Assembly (NCBI GenBank): GCA_033239005.1 | Contig: BSQZ01000005.1 | Location: 15,028,001-15,092,000, forward strand | Length of the DNA: 64,000 bases | Source of the DNA: Lamellibrachia satsuma | Lineage: Eukaryota > Annelida > Polychaeta > Sabellida > Siboglinidae | Direction: 5' to 3' | Part shown: positions 53,900 through 64,000 of the stretch, piece after piece | Layout: the number at the start of each line of letters is the position of its first letter | Position numbering within the stretch: position 1 is the stretch's first letter | Translations under genes and position numbers: made by a program | Notes under the pieces: generated by a model | What the model saw: the letters and a program-made list of their open reading frames with translations, nothing else | Database searches by the model: none | What the model was told of the DNA's origin: nothing

Positions 53900-54742
53900 C
53901 TAATATGTGGATGGCCCTGTTGAGTAGATAGTTAGGTTACCTGCTGCCCAATCCGACGCCGGGACGCCACGGCGACTGATTTCTGCCTGACGCTACCAAC
54001 AACACTTGCCTCGTTGTATCGATCTGTCTGGCGAGTGGGAGTGCGATATGGTGGAGCTCCAGTACCCGCACACTTTGCACAACGTTCGAGAAGAGGATAC
54101 CTTGTTCTACTTCAACGAGTAAAAGCCTACGGAACTTGCCCCGAGTAGCAGGATCGATCATGGATATCACTACGAGGCGCTGGCGCGCATGTCGACGGAT
54201 AAGGTCAAGGCGAAATTTAGCTTAAGAAACATCTCTCAAAAAATTACCTTGCACATGACACCAAACGAGTTTACCTTGCGTTACCAGAGCGCGATGGGAA
54301 CCATATTGAGTTTCCGCTCGTCGGTCGTCACCAGTCCGAAAGAAGCTGTCACATACGAGTACGCCTCCCGGACCCTGGGTGGAAAGGATCTACGTCTCAC
54401 GCCGTCGACCACCGTGCAATCACCAGGACATACCGGTGAGTTCACCTACCACAATGAGGCCGATTCCGTGGTGGATATGCACCAAGGGTTCACCATCATC
54501 TACGTCTACACAGACGTTGTGGAGTCTCGTCGGCGACAGTCTCGCGCTGTTGTTGCGGAGTGTTCCGTTTCGCGGACAGTGGTTTCACGATGCCTAATTG
54601 TGTCGACAACGTTCAGTTGCACAAAGAGTTCGGGACGATCGAGATCGATATAAGAGACGGCACTGGGCGACGCATGCCATTCGAACGCGGTAAGGTGACG
54701 GTGACGCTTCATTTTCGACGGCGCAAGAGCGAATTGTCCTGA
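53900..54742 (+). pseudogene. Polinton minor capsid (penton-like) protein
   Basis: Segments LSGEWECDMVELQYPHT, then SPKEAVTYEY, IYVYTDVV, and near the end IEIDIRDGTGRRMPFERGK followed by VTVTLHFRR are the recognisable blocks of the jelly-roll minor capsid protein of animal Polintons. The frame changes several times and stops occur near 54120. The start is uncertain. It would form the vertices of a predicted icosahedral particle. Confidence 0.68.
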
Positions 54743-54744
54743 CG

Positions 54745-55143
54745 ATGAATTACAACGACTACTTCGCGCGCCAGGTGGGTGTTGCACTTCCCTACTTCGC
54801 CGGTGCCCGATACCAGCGGGGACACGGGTTGGGTGTTTTGTTCGGCGATCTACTGTGCAGCGCCAGTCCGCTCATCTAGAGAGGTGCCGTGGCATTGGGA
54901 AAGGGGGCGTTGAAGATCGGCGTGCGCATCGCCGATGACGTCAGTCCGGTCAGAGCATAAAAAGTCGGCCAAAAGACGCGTCACGCATGCTGGTAAGAAC
55001 CTGTTGAGTGGCATTTTGACCCTCGGCGTGAGACCTCTTAAACATATAAAACGCGCGCCTGTGAAGAAAGTGTCGCGACGCCTGAAGATAAAGGCGTCGA
55101 AGAAACGTGAGCTCGACATATTCGACGATGGCTTTCGTGCATA
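54745..55143 (+). pseudogene. Polinton pVI/pX-like small capsid-associated protein
   Basis: Starts MNYNDYFARQVG and contains YFAGARYQRGHGLGVLF, a Gly-rich amphipathic stretch typical of the short protein between the two capsid genes in Polintons. It continues with basic segments KKVSRRLKIKASKKRELD. Stops at about 54877 and 54957 and a frameshift break it. It overlaps the start of the major capsid gene by about 16 bases. Role by analogy with adenovirus core or membrane-lytic proteins. Confidence 0.6.
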
Positions 55144-56408
55144 GACAGTCGTGGGAGGGGGTCAATAGCGAGCTGGATATCTTTACCATGCCTCGGACTA
55201 AGACCAGCATCGTCGACAGCCATTTGGTGGAACACCAGCCCATGGCCTCTCTCAACTCGGGTCGACTGATATAATTCTTGATACCCAGATCGGGAAACGA
55301 TTACTTGGATCTCGCCAACACGTGCAAGCGAAGGTGACCCGAGCCGACGGGAGCGATCCCGTGGTACCGGTGAATAACTGGATGCATTCGCTGTTCAGTC
55401 AAGTCGACGTCTACCTGAACGGCACGCTCGTGACCAACACCTATCCGTATCGCGCCTGCTTCGAGACGCTGCTGACTTACAGCACCGATGCCAAGGTCAC
55501 GCAACTGTTGAATCAACTGTGGCACAAGGACGTGGCCACTCACGTGGATGCCGTTGAGATCGCTGACGGGGACACAGCTAATGCGGGGTTCGTGGCTCAA
55601 CGAACGCACATCAACCGGTGTCGCGTCGTCGACATGATGGGCCGCCTCCATGTGGACTTGTTCCTGCAGGATAAATTCCTAATCAACCACTTTGATGTCA
55701 AGGCAAGACTGGTGTGAAGAAAGAATGGGTTTGCGCTCATGGCCGGCAGGGCCAACCCGGGTTACAAAATTCACATCATCAATGCCACCTTGTTCTCGAA
55801 GAAGGCCACCCTGAATCCGTCCGTGCAGATGGCACATATCAAGGCCCTCGAGAAGAGCACGGTCAAGTATCCGATGTGATCCGTCGACTGCAAGGTCTAC
55901 TCCATTCCCGCGGGAGCCCGGTCGCACACGCACGAGTACCTGTTCCTCGGCACCCTGCCGAAACGTCTGGTGCTGTGCTGCATCGATAACAACGCGTACA
56001 ACGGTTCGTACGCGAAGAATCCGTTTCACGCCAAGAACAACGGCATCAACTTCGTCGCCGTGTACGTGGATGGACGACAAATACCCTCCAAACATTTCCA
56101 GCCGAATTTCAATGGCAAACTCTACATCAGGAGCTACCTCAACCTGTTCACCTCGACCGGTAAGGTGTGGCAGGACGAAGGTAACGGACTGTCTCGCAGC
56201 GACTTCCGGCACGGCTACACCTTCTTCTGTTTGACCTGACCACGACGCGTGTGATGGCGCCTTCTTTCATCTGGTACAAAAGGACAACCTGCGCATCGAG
56301 ATGCATTTCCGCGATGCGCTACCGACCACTGTGAACGTCATTGCCTATGCCGAGTTCGAATCCGTGCTGGAAATCGACAAGAGCCGCAACATCATCTACG
56401 ACTTGTAG
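55128..56408 (+). pseudogene. Polinton double jelly-roll major capsid protein
   Basis: The start at 55128 gives MAFVHRQSWEGVNSELDIF. Later blocks are NNWMHSLFSQVDVYLNG, LVTNTYPYRACFETLLTY, PKRLVLCCIDN-like residues near 55950, and FRDALPTTVNVIAYAEF, ending at a stop at 56406. The total span of about 426 codons fits the family. A premature stop lies at 55272, with frameshifts near 55310, 55710 and 56230. It would form the hexon-like shell. Confidence 0.85.
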
Positions 56409-56765
56409 ATGGACACCCTGCAGATCGCCAGCATCCTAGTGAGGGACCCGTATACCATGTCGATCTTTTACGGCGTCGTATCCAAAGACGGACTGCCTAC
56501 GACGATTAATGCTTTCCCGGTCGCCTTCGTATGCAACACTGACGACGGCGACGAACCGGGCGAACATTGAATAGTGCTGTACTTGGACGCTGACGGACGC
56601 GACAATTACTTCTGCCAATACGGCCTGCCGCAACGGCATTCTGTGATCCGCACCTTCATGAACGAACATTGCTCCGAGTGGGCTCACAATGCCAAGAGAT
56701 TTCAGAGTTCTCTGTCTAACGTTTATGGACAATATTGTGTAGCGTATATATACTGCTTCGTTGTA
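56409..56765 (+). pseudogene. Polinton adenain-like maturation protease
   Basis: ATG directly follows the major capsid stop. The N-terminus MDTLQIASILVRDP is typical. The catalytic His appears in GDEPGEH and is followed by TGA at 56568-56570 where the family has Trp. The downstream frame has YFCQYGLP and a catalytic Cys region VYGQYC. Apart from that stop the frame is intact. It would process capsid proteins. Confidence 0.78.
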
Positions 56766-56984
56766 ACGGCTTTCCGATGAGGAATTTTGTTTTATTTATT
56801 TATTCGGCACCGGTTTAGTTGGTAACGATTGCTTCATGTTTGATTGGCTTAAACAGCTGAGAGAGGGTAGACTGTACTTTTGTACATCGTACATCGATTG
56901 AGCCTCTGGCGCGGTGGACGCATCCCTAAGCTCATGACCTCTGGCGCGGTGGTAAACACCCGCAAGTCACGCAATTTTCATCAT

Positions 56985-57044
56985 AGCGTGGTAGTAGTAG
57001 TAGTTGTAGTAGTAGTAATAGTAATAATAGTAGTAGTAGTAGTC

Positions 57045-57107
<63 letters not shown>

Positions 57108-57120
57108 CTAGTGGTGGTGG
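56985..57120 (+). repeat. (AGT)n microsatellite
   Basis: About 130 bp of GTA/AGT with a few substitutions. The valine open frame is an artefact. Confidence 0.95.
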
Positions 57121-58550
57121 TGGTAGTATTACACGCTACCTTCTTGTATCATGCTTGATGCTGTTGCTCAAACAAATACGTGTGCACTCGTTCAATACCG
57201 TGTTTTTGTTCGTTTCTCGATTAGAAGTCAGGCGATACCACCACCGCCCCACACACCCTTTGACCCCTCTTAATAGATATCCACCCCCTTACAAAAAAAA
57301 AACAGTAGGTGGGCACAACCAGTAATGTTTGGGATCGAAAGTACCACGCAACACTGAAACACAATTTATTGACCACTGACCGACGACCAGCAGAACTTTC
57401 GTAGGGTTAGCGTTATGGTTAGGGTTATGGCTAGTGACCTTTGACCCCTCCTTGGGTTAGTGACATTTGACCCCGGGGGGGGGGGGAGGTTTTTTAGAAA
57501 TGACATCATGTCTATTTTAGTAACCTCTCAAAATCAACCCTCATTTACGTATTGAGATGGACTAAAATAACTAGTGTAAAAAAATTCGCTCGCCAAATAA
57601 AAACATATTTGCATACACCTATTCTATATTATATGGCCATGCTGCCTGCGGCCAAACTTGAGTTATGTAACATATTTTGGCCTTTGTTTACTAAACCAGT
57701 CCTCTTTACGATAAAAAATAGCACGTGTGTTAAATTTGAACTGTATGTCTGATTAATTAAATATATTAAAGTAATTAAACTATTAATGAAGATATCATGA
57801 ATTTAGTGCAGATATTACAGAGTGCACGAGCCAGACAAACAACATTTGAACAACCAGTAACACTTCTTGGAGGTAAATTCCAATATGTATTTTGTTTTGT
57901 AAAATATCCGTAGTTAATTTTTCTGTATGATAGACTTGCCAAAGTGGTAGCTTATATTGATTTAACAGCGCTTTTCATAGGGCGCTTTTCAAAAACCAAG
58001 GCCGAATAACATCATAATTAATTTTTTTTAGCAATATTTTATATTAAAACAATGGATTTGAAGAAGACTATTCATTTTCAAGTTCACCAGTTCAATAAGC
58101 ACTAACATACATAGCTTAGAGCAGGGAATGTGGCTGCATTACTTAATTGTCTTGTAACATAACAATGACTAGGCGCCAACAGCCATATATTCACTTCCAT
58201 TTAATTTGGCTTGCTGACAAATGTTAGACAATTTGTTTTATGATAAGCTGAGCCTTGACGGTCATCGGCAGGTGTTAGTTCAATAACCAACAGATTTGTG
58301 TCACTTCTTTATCCACAATATGTAAACTTGCAAGTGCTTATTTTGTATTAAGAAATGCACATTAATTAAGCTATGTGGGGGCAGTTACTGATTTACTGGC
58401 CAAACAATTCCCCCTCTGTAAAGTCAGCAGAACCTTTTTGTAAACAAATGCGTATTTGGATAACATTTTTACCATTTATAACCGCATTAAATAGTTTTTT
58501 TTTGCAATTGTGACACCCATTGACATTACTCCTGGGAATTCAACATAATC
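57121..58550. other. Non-repetitive AT-rich DNA
   Basis: No gene recognised. GGTTAGGGTTA at about 57418 is a single telomere-like motif. Confidence 0.45.
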
Positions 58551-58838
58551 TCTGTGGATGCAGGTATTGATATCTCTGTGGATGCAGGTATTGATATCTC
58601 TGTGGATGCAGGTATTGATATCTCTGTGGATGCAGGTATTGATATCTCTGTGGATGCAGGTATTGATATCTCTGTGGATGCAGGTATTGATATCTCTGTG
58701 GATGCAGGTATTGATATCTCTGTGGATGCAGGTATTGATATCTCTGTGGATGCAGGTATTGATATCTCTGTGGATGCAGGTATTGATATCTCTGTGGATG
58801 CAGGTATTGATATCTCTGTGGATGCAGGTATTGATTTC
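58551..58838 (+). repeat. 24-bp array, 12 nearly perfect copies
   Basis: Each unit contains TCTGTGGATGCAGGTATTGA plus TATC, starting every 24 bp from 58551 to 58815. It stays open in two plus frames and two minus frames with an 8-residue period. CAG followed by GTATTG gives a donor-like site in every copy. The sequence downstream stays open to 58991 in one frame. Confidence 0.96.
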
Positions 58839-58991
58839 CTGGCCAAAACCACGTTCGAGAAAAAGGTACTCGCGACAGTACAGGGTGGACGAAGGTTTGG
58901 TCAGGATACCAATACTTGCACCTACAGAGATGGCTCAAAAGTACCAGAAATAATGCCAGTGGGTGTCACAGTAAAAAACAACCCATTGTAA

Positions 58992-61220
58992 TATGGTTAG
59001 TGGGCTACAGTGTTATCTTAATATGTATTTGTTTGACAAAATACGCACTCGCGACCTGACAGGGTGGGGCAGTGTTTGTGATTATTAATGTAACACTAAT
59101 TAAACTCCATGATTCATGTTTTAACACCAATATACATATAATAACAAACATATTGACCAATAAATTAAACAGTTATAAACATGATGGACAAACACAAATC
59201 AGAGCCACAAAATTGAACCAAAACACACAAAATAAAGGATTGGGTTAACAATGCAGGTTCCCTAGGGTTGAATTTGGCTGCATTTTTGTAGAGAACTCTG
59301 TCCACCCGGTCATCTTAAGACAAGAATTGGCTTTTAACCTAAATGTGCGGGTCATCATCAATTTCTACTGGACTATGAACCATGTCAAATCCGTGATTCC
59401 ACCTGAATATGTCATCAATACTTTACCTAATCAAATTGCACATTGTCACATCCAACATACTATATCCTACACAGAATCATATCGAACACTATTTTATCTG
59501 CGATACCACCATATTGAAATAACAATGTCTTACCAAACATATTGAAATTTAGGCACATTGTTAATTGTGCAAATATGAATGTTTGTGCTAAGTTGCTTTG
59601 TTTGACACAAATGACCCACACATGAAACCTTCAAGAATTTATCGTTCCAAATCTTAGAAATAATTAATTGACATTTGTTTCTATAACACTGCGCCATTTT
59701 TTTTAGCACTGCAGCCGCCCTTTCGAGACTTTGCCATCAGTGGGAAATGACTAAACATGCTCTGGTCTAGTAGGAGTCTCATGTCACTTATGTGATGTAT
59801 CTAAGTGGAATATGGTAGGGAACATATTGTAGTTGTTGAACCGCCAATTTACTCATTATATTTCCACCTTTCTTCTCAACAAAGCCGTTTCTAAATGTGA
59901 TATGCAGACACCAGCGCATATTACTCGAGCTCCAATTGTTTCCAGTTGCAAAAAACCGAGCGATAGCAGAGTCTTGACCAACGTTGCCCTTATTCGCTAC
60001 AGGATGAAAGCCGACAAATGACGGGTTGTTGTCATCCTTAGACATCATACACCATTTCTCTTTGGACTCGGGAATAACATTCGAATATATAAATTACATA
60101 ACACAGTTTAACAATAACAAATTAATAATTAATTTCTAATTAGATAAATTAGTGTTGATTCCAGAATTGTGACTTGTTTCCCAGCAGCTGCACTTAGCCT
60201 TAACAACATCATATTCTACCTTTCGAATTGGTTTTCTTTTTTTAAGGCTTCGTTTTCACTGAGCGTATAATATGTGTTTTCTCTTCATGCTGGTTATTTG
60301 TTTATTATCTATGCCTACATAACTTTAGGATAAATGCTATTATCTTGAAGAATATATCTGTAATACCTATAAACATTCTAAAATATTCATAAACAATAGT
60401 AAACGATTTAGGTTTTCGAAAACTCCAACTTTACACCTCTCTTGTCTTGGTCTATGTACATAAAGAAAATTATATACAAAATCCGGTTGTAGCCCATCAT
60501 TTATACTGTCTATCATCCTCCATCTTGCAGGTGATGTCTCAATAAATCCTGGATCAAAAACTTTTCAAAACATGTGCTTTGTCACTACAGATCTTAGATC
60601 TGTCCATCATAAATATGCTGGACTTTCTGGTCTGATAAACACATATATATTTTAGCTTTGACACAAACATGGCTATCAGCATCTGATACATCAGCCTGTC
60701 TTGTTGATATGTGTCCATATGGTTTTTGCCTTTACCATCACCCCCGCCATTCAGGTAGGGTTGGTGGAATCGCATTTCTGGTATCTGAAATATATAAAGG
60801 AAAAATTATTCATACACCTCAATACTAAAGCTTTGAGGTAGTATGTATTGTTACAAAACATTCATCCATATATGCTAATGTTATATAGTTCAATTCGGTC
60901 TCACTGGTTCTCAATCTTGATTGCGATCACGCGAAATTTTTATTCTTGGCTCGCCAAATTCTAAAAATTACAATTGTTGCTTGTTATTACTACTTGTTGG
61001 AGTTAATTCTACGTGTGTATTTAGGATGGTTAATTGTTTACTTGTGTTAATAAGGATTATTTTGAGCGGTTTTTAATCCCACCCTCCTCCCTTTCCCAAA
61101 CAGTGAACTATTCAGTCACTATTGGCTAAAATTGTAATTAAGTAACCCTGTGGGGCTGTGTCCCAAGGTTTGTATGACATTTTAATGTATTATATCATTG
61201 TAAATAACCAATTTCAATAT
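58992..61220. other. Non-repetitive DNA, no supported gene
   Basis: Short open frames at 59327, 59788 (minus) and 60554 (minus) have no recognised motif. Confidence 0.4.
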
Positions 61221-61223
61221 GTA

Positions 61224-63387
61224 GGGGAAACCGGGGCACAGTGGATCGGAACTCTTTTGCAGCATTTATCTTAGCTTAATGGTGGCATGATTAATCTCTA
61301 TGGTGGAAATGATAGAGGAACTTGTTCTCTATGAAACTTGTTTATTCATATCCTGCCAACTGACACCATTTTTGGCTGAACAGTGGTTGACTCACTGTGC
61401 CCAAGTACAGGGACAAAGTAGATCACTACCTGAGGCACAGAGAATCAAATCGTGGCATTGTGAGACATTAGATTCTAACTGATTATTCACAAATATTGTA
61501 TTTATTTAAAAATAAAGCAAATTCGTTAACTGTCACATTAAATGTGCTTAAACATAATGCTCTGGATTATAAGATATTACAATATTATGCTTACATTACA
61601 ATAGCAGCCTGTGCCTAATGGCTGTAGGCAAACAATGAAAAATAAATAATTTAATTAAAGTTTTTAAGCAAACGTAAACAAATTACAGATAAATTTAATG
61701 CTATAGGATTATGTTGAGGCTATAAAAACTGACAGATTACCAAAATGTAACACAATTATTATGCCTCGCAAATTATTCAAACAACACAGCTTCCGCAGAT
61801 CGTGCAATGTTCAAGACATCTCAACCAAACCCTCAGTTTAAAATGCTGAATGAGTTGACCTACTCAACCTAGCACAGCACATTTTAATAAGAGGTGAGGT
61901 CCACGGGAAATACCACATGGCGTGCAACACGAGCTGTGCCACCATATTGAATGGGACTGGGCAACTTCCCTACACATCTCTGAACGAAACATCTTATATT
62001 TCTTCCACATTTGGATAGATGAATGTGAATGACTTGAATGGTCTCTCCCGTCCAATGAACTTCATTTCAAAAGTGGTTTCATCAATATCCTCAATGTGTT
62101 TTTGGACCTGCCCTATGTACATAACTGTGGTTTTTTTCTGTAGCAAACAGTGTCAACACAAACATCATTTGGATTCAGAGCATTGAAATCAGGCTGATTC
62201 TCCTCAAGGTCATCAGAATCTGATGCACTGTCGTCATCAACACAACATGTTCTCTCATCTGCTTCCCCATTGGAATTGTCTCCATCTATAGACTGGAGCT
62301 TCAGCTTCTTTCGGCTTTTTATAGCTATTTTAGTCTTTCGGCTCCCTTGTTTATATTTCTTCCTTTTCCTCTCTTCGTCAGCAGCCCTGATTTGTTCCAC
62401 GATTGGAGTGTCTATCAGAACAATGGTTTTACCCTTCTTTCTTCTGCCTTTGCTTTTACGTGGTGGTGCCTTTGGGAACGGACTGATTTCCTCCAGAGTG
62501 ATGATACACTCGTCTGTGTTTGTTGAAGTTGAAGCGACTGCTTCGGGTGACTTTGAATGTGGTGCAGTAGCATCTGGGGCTCTTTCAGGAGGTTCTTGGA
62601 CTGGACGCGGAGCGTCTGGAGCTGGACGAGGAGGTTCTGTTACTTCAGTGACTGGATATGCTTATTCTAAGGGCGTTTCTTCTGTGGCCACAGGTTATCG
62701 ATCTGCTACGTATGAGCAGTGGAAATCTTCGTCGCTGAAGACACTAGGGTTAAACGGATAGATGCCAGAGACTCGGAAGCCAGCAGTGACATTCTTCTGG
62801 GTGAAGGCCAATGGAAAGGCTTGTCTACTATCTGAGCGACATCGTGGACGGTGATGGGTTGACCAGGATGGTTGATCATAAGGGCATTGGCAGCCTGCTT
62901 GTAGAAGGCCTTGAAAGGGTCATACACAGATCGATCTTGAGGTTGCACTTCAATCGAGAGATGGGTGTCATAGTTGTCCGGTATAAGCAAAACAGGACGC
63001 TCCTTTGAACATTTGGTCGAACATAGGTTTGAACATAGGTTTTGCAAACGTTTCGAATACTTTTTCTTTCATCAATCACCTTTTGAACAGCCTCTTTCAT
63101 TTTGTCGGTATTCCCAATTTTTCGTTTTGCTCGTTTTCTGTTGCATGTCATTCTGTGTGGTCATTGAAGTAATAGATCAAGCATTGTACATTAATAAACA
63201 TATGTGACACTGCATGCCACACTCGGAAACATCACAAATTCAGATATCAGCATTTCCTGAAAGTGTATTAATTTATGAATAACATGAAAGCCAGAATATA
63301 ATTAATTGAAACGGTTTTAATCATATGTACATCTAAAATTATATTTTGGCAAGAAATAAACCAAATCCACTGTGCCCCGATCTCCCC
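61224..63387. mobile_element. Pogo-like (Tc1/mariner superfamily) DNA transposon
   Basis: Terminal inverted repeats start GGGGAAACCGGGGCACAGTG on the left, with a matching inverted copy on the right (CACTGTGCCCCGATCTCCCC). TA flanks both ends (61222-61223 and 63388-63389), the duplication usual for this superfamily. It is 2164 bp and carries a minus-strand transposase with a large internal deletion. Confidence 0.85.
61880..63151 (-). pseudogene. Pogo/CENP-B-like transposase, catalytic core mostly deleted
   Basis: N-terminal KMKEAVQKVIDERKSIRNV is a Psq-type helix-turn-helix that binds the element ends. It passes within about 40 residues to LLIPDNYDTHLSIE, the late DDE core, then PFKAFYKQAANALMINHPGQ. 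Further pieces in shifted frames are SGIYPFNPSVFSDEDF near 62740, and an acidic and basic C-terminal region at 62113-62400 (DDDSASDSDDLEENQPDF). The first two catalytic aspartates of the core are missing, so it cannot act alone. Confidence 0.75.
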
Positions 63388-64000
63388 TAGTGTACACAGG
63401 GTTTTTAGGGCGGTAGATTTTATTACGTTTGTGTGGTGGCGGCGCGGAGTGACCCCCACTGATACAGTGTGATTGTAAATACTAGTCAGTAGTCATAACA
63501 TAGTTAATACTCGTAGCGGGTGGCTAGCGGAGACATTTAAATATTATTTGTAGCGATGTTTGTTAGACTGAGTAATATGTGAGTAACTATTTAGGTTACG
63601 TATTATGGATAAATATCATTTTGGGCCGACATGCTTGCTGTGGTTACGTGTTGATGTAGATATATCATTTTCATGTTGAATGTTGGCATACTTGCTGGTA
63701 CATTAATTCATAAATTAAACATTTGGCCTGCAGCCGCCACCGCCGCCGTCGCCGCCGGTGCTGCATTTTGAAAAGCAAACTGTTATCATTTTCAATCTTG
63801 TGCATTCTGAAGTCAAAATAAAGCTTAGAGAAAAGAATGCCTCTGCAGCCACGGAGAAAAACATGACCCACCTACTCGACACCCATCCCTGGTGGTGGGA
63901 GGTGGTGCAAGGTGGATGTCAACCTTCAGTATATCATATATGTATAACAAAGGCTATGATTTTGCATTTTATTAAGATTGCATACATGCTTCAATTACCG
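63388..64000. other. Right end of the window, no gene seen
   Basis: Contains a short CCG tract (63731-63760) next to sequence similar to that at 50131-50215. The Arg-rich minus open frame across it is driven by the repeat. Confidence 0.45.

Larger units (their letters stand above)
52420..56770 (+). mobile_element. Degenerate Polinton/Maverick (adintovirus-like) element
   Basis: Five plus-strand genes in compact order: retroviral-type integrase with chromodomain-like tail, minor capsid, pVI/pX-like protein, double jelly-roll major capsid, adenain-like protease. Spacers are short or overlapping. The block is clearly richer in GC and CpG than its flanks. Protein-primed DNA polymerase and FtsK-type packaging ATPase were not found, and no terminal inverted repeats were seen, so it is a fragment. 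Each gene has frameshifts or stops. Polintons are virus-like elements known from many animal genomes. Confidence 0.88.

Noticed and set aside
55679..56212. 177-residue minus-strand open frame
   Set aside because: Antisense shadow of the Polinton major capsid gene in GC-rich sequence.
57410..57480. Telomere-like GGTTAGGGTTA
   Set aside because: A single short match, not an array.
62270..62761. 163-residue plus-strand open frame
   Set aside because: Antisense shadow of the pogo-like transposase C-terminal region.

Overview
This window is animal nuclear DNA, most likely from a marine invertebrate. The phylum cannot be fixed from the sequence alone. The evidence is one multi-exon gene with GT-AG introns, several families of metazoan mobile elements, and a very high load of minisatellites. 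No bacterial operons, rRNA or convincing tRNA genes were seen.

The one host gene that can be supported is a TGF-beta superfamily type I receptor of the ACVR1 (ALK2)/ALK1/saxophone group. It lies on the plus strand, and seven phase-compatible exons were placed (21015-21130, 22461-22659, 27696-27901, 32969-33068, 33506-34126, 34978-35108, 35720-35854). They cover the cysteine-rich ectodomain, membrane segment, GS domain, kinase and stop codon. The signal-peptide exon was not found. The most unusual feature is that three exon edges are themselves tandemly duplicated with their splice sites. A 30-bp array repeats the donor of the first exon, a 70-bp array (6 copies) repeats the donor of the second, and an 89-bp array (8 copies) repeats the acceptor of the membrane exon. 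Reading through these predicts in-frame ectodomain length variants, a soluble ectodomain, or a kinase-less membrane form.

Layout. 1-420: possible LTR remnant. 2079-16250: no recognised gene, about ten minisatellites, two CR1 remnants, a SINE and a hAT-like element. 16911-17563: MITE with long inverted repeats. 21015-35854: receptor gene, with a degenerate antisense CR1-like LINE in the intron before the GS exon. 36366-36690: 60-bp array just past the stop codon. 39000-40370: SINE, dispersed repeat and a TA-flanked MITE. 40950-45340: minus-strand LINE interrupted by a plus-strand endonuclease/RT LINE with an 11-bp target-site duplication. 45990-46385: LINE ORF1 fragment. 46581-50130: minus-strand Gypsy element with one LTR and two internal deletions. 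50901-51024: long CTG tract. 52420-56770: decayed GC-rich Polinton/Maverick (adintovirus-like) element with integrase, minor capsid, pVI/pX-like, major capsid and adenain-like protease genes in compact order. 58551-58838: near-perfect 24-bp array. 61224-63387: pogo-like DNA transposon with terminal inverted repeats, TA duplications and a transposase lacking most of its catalytic core.

The receptor would sit in the plasma membrane and phosphorylate BMP-type SMADs once a type II receptor phosphorylates its GS loop. The other coding segments belong to mobile elements and nearly all are broken.
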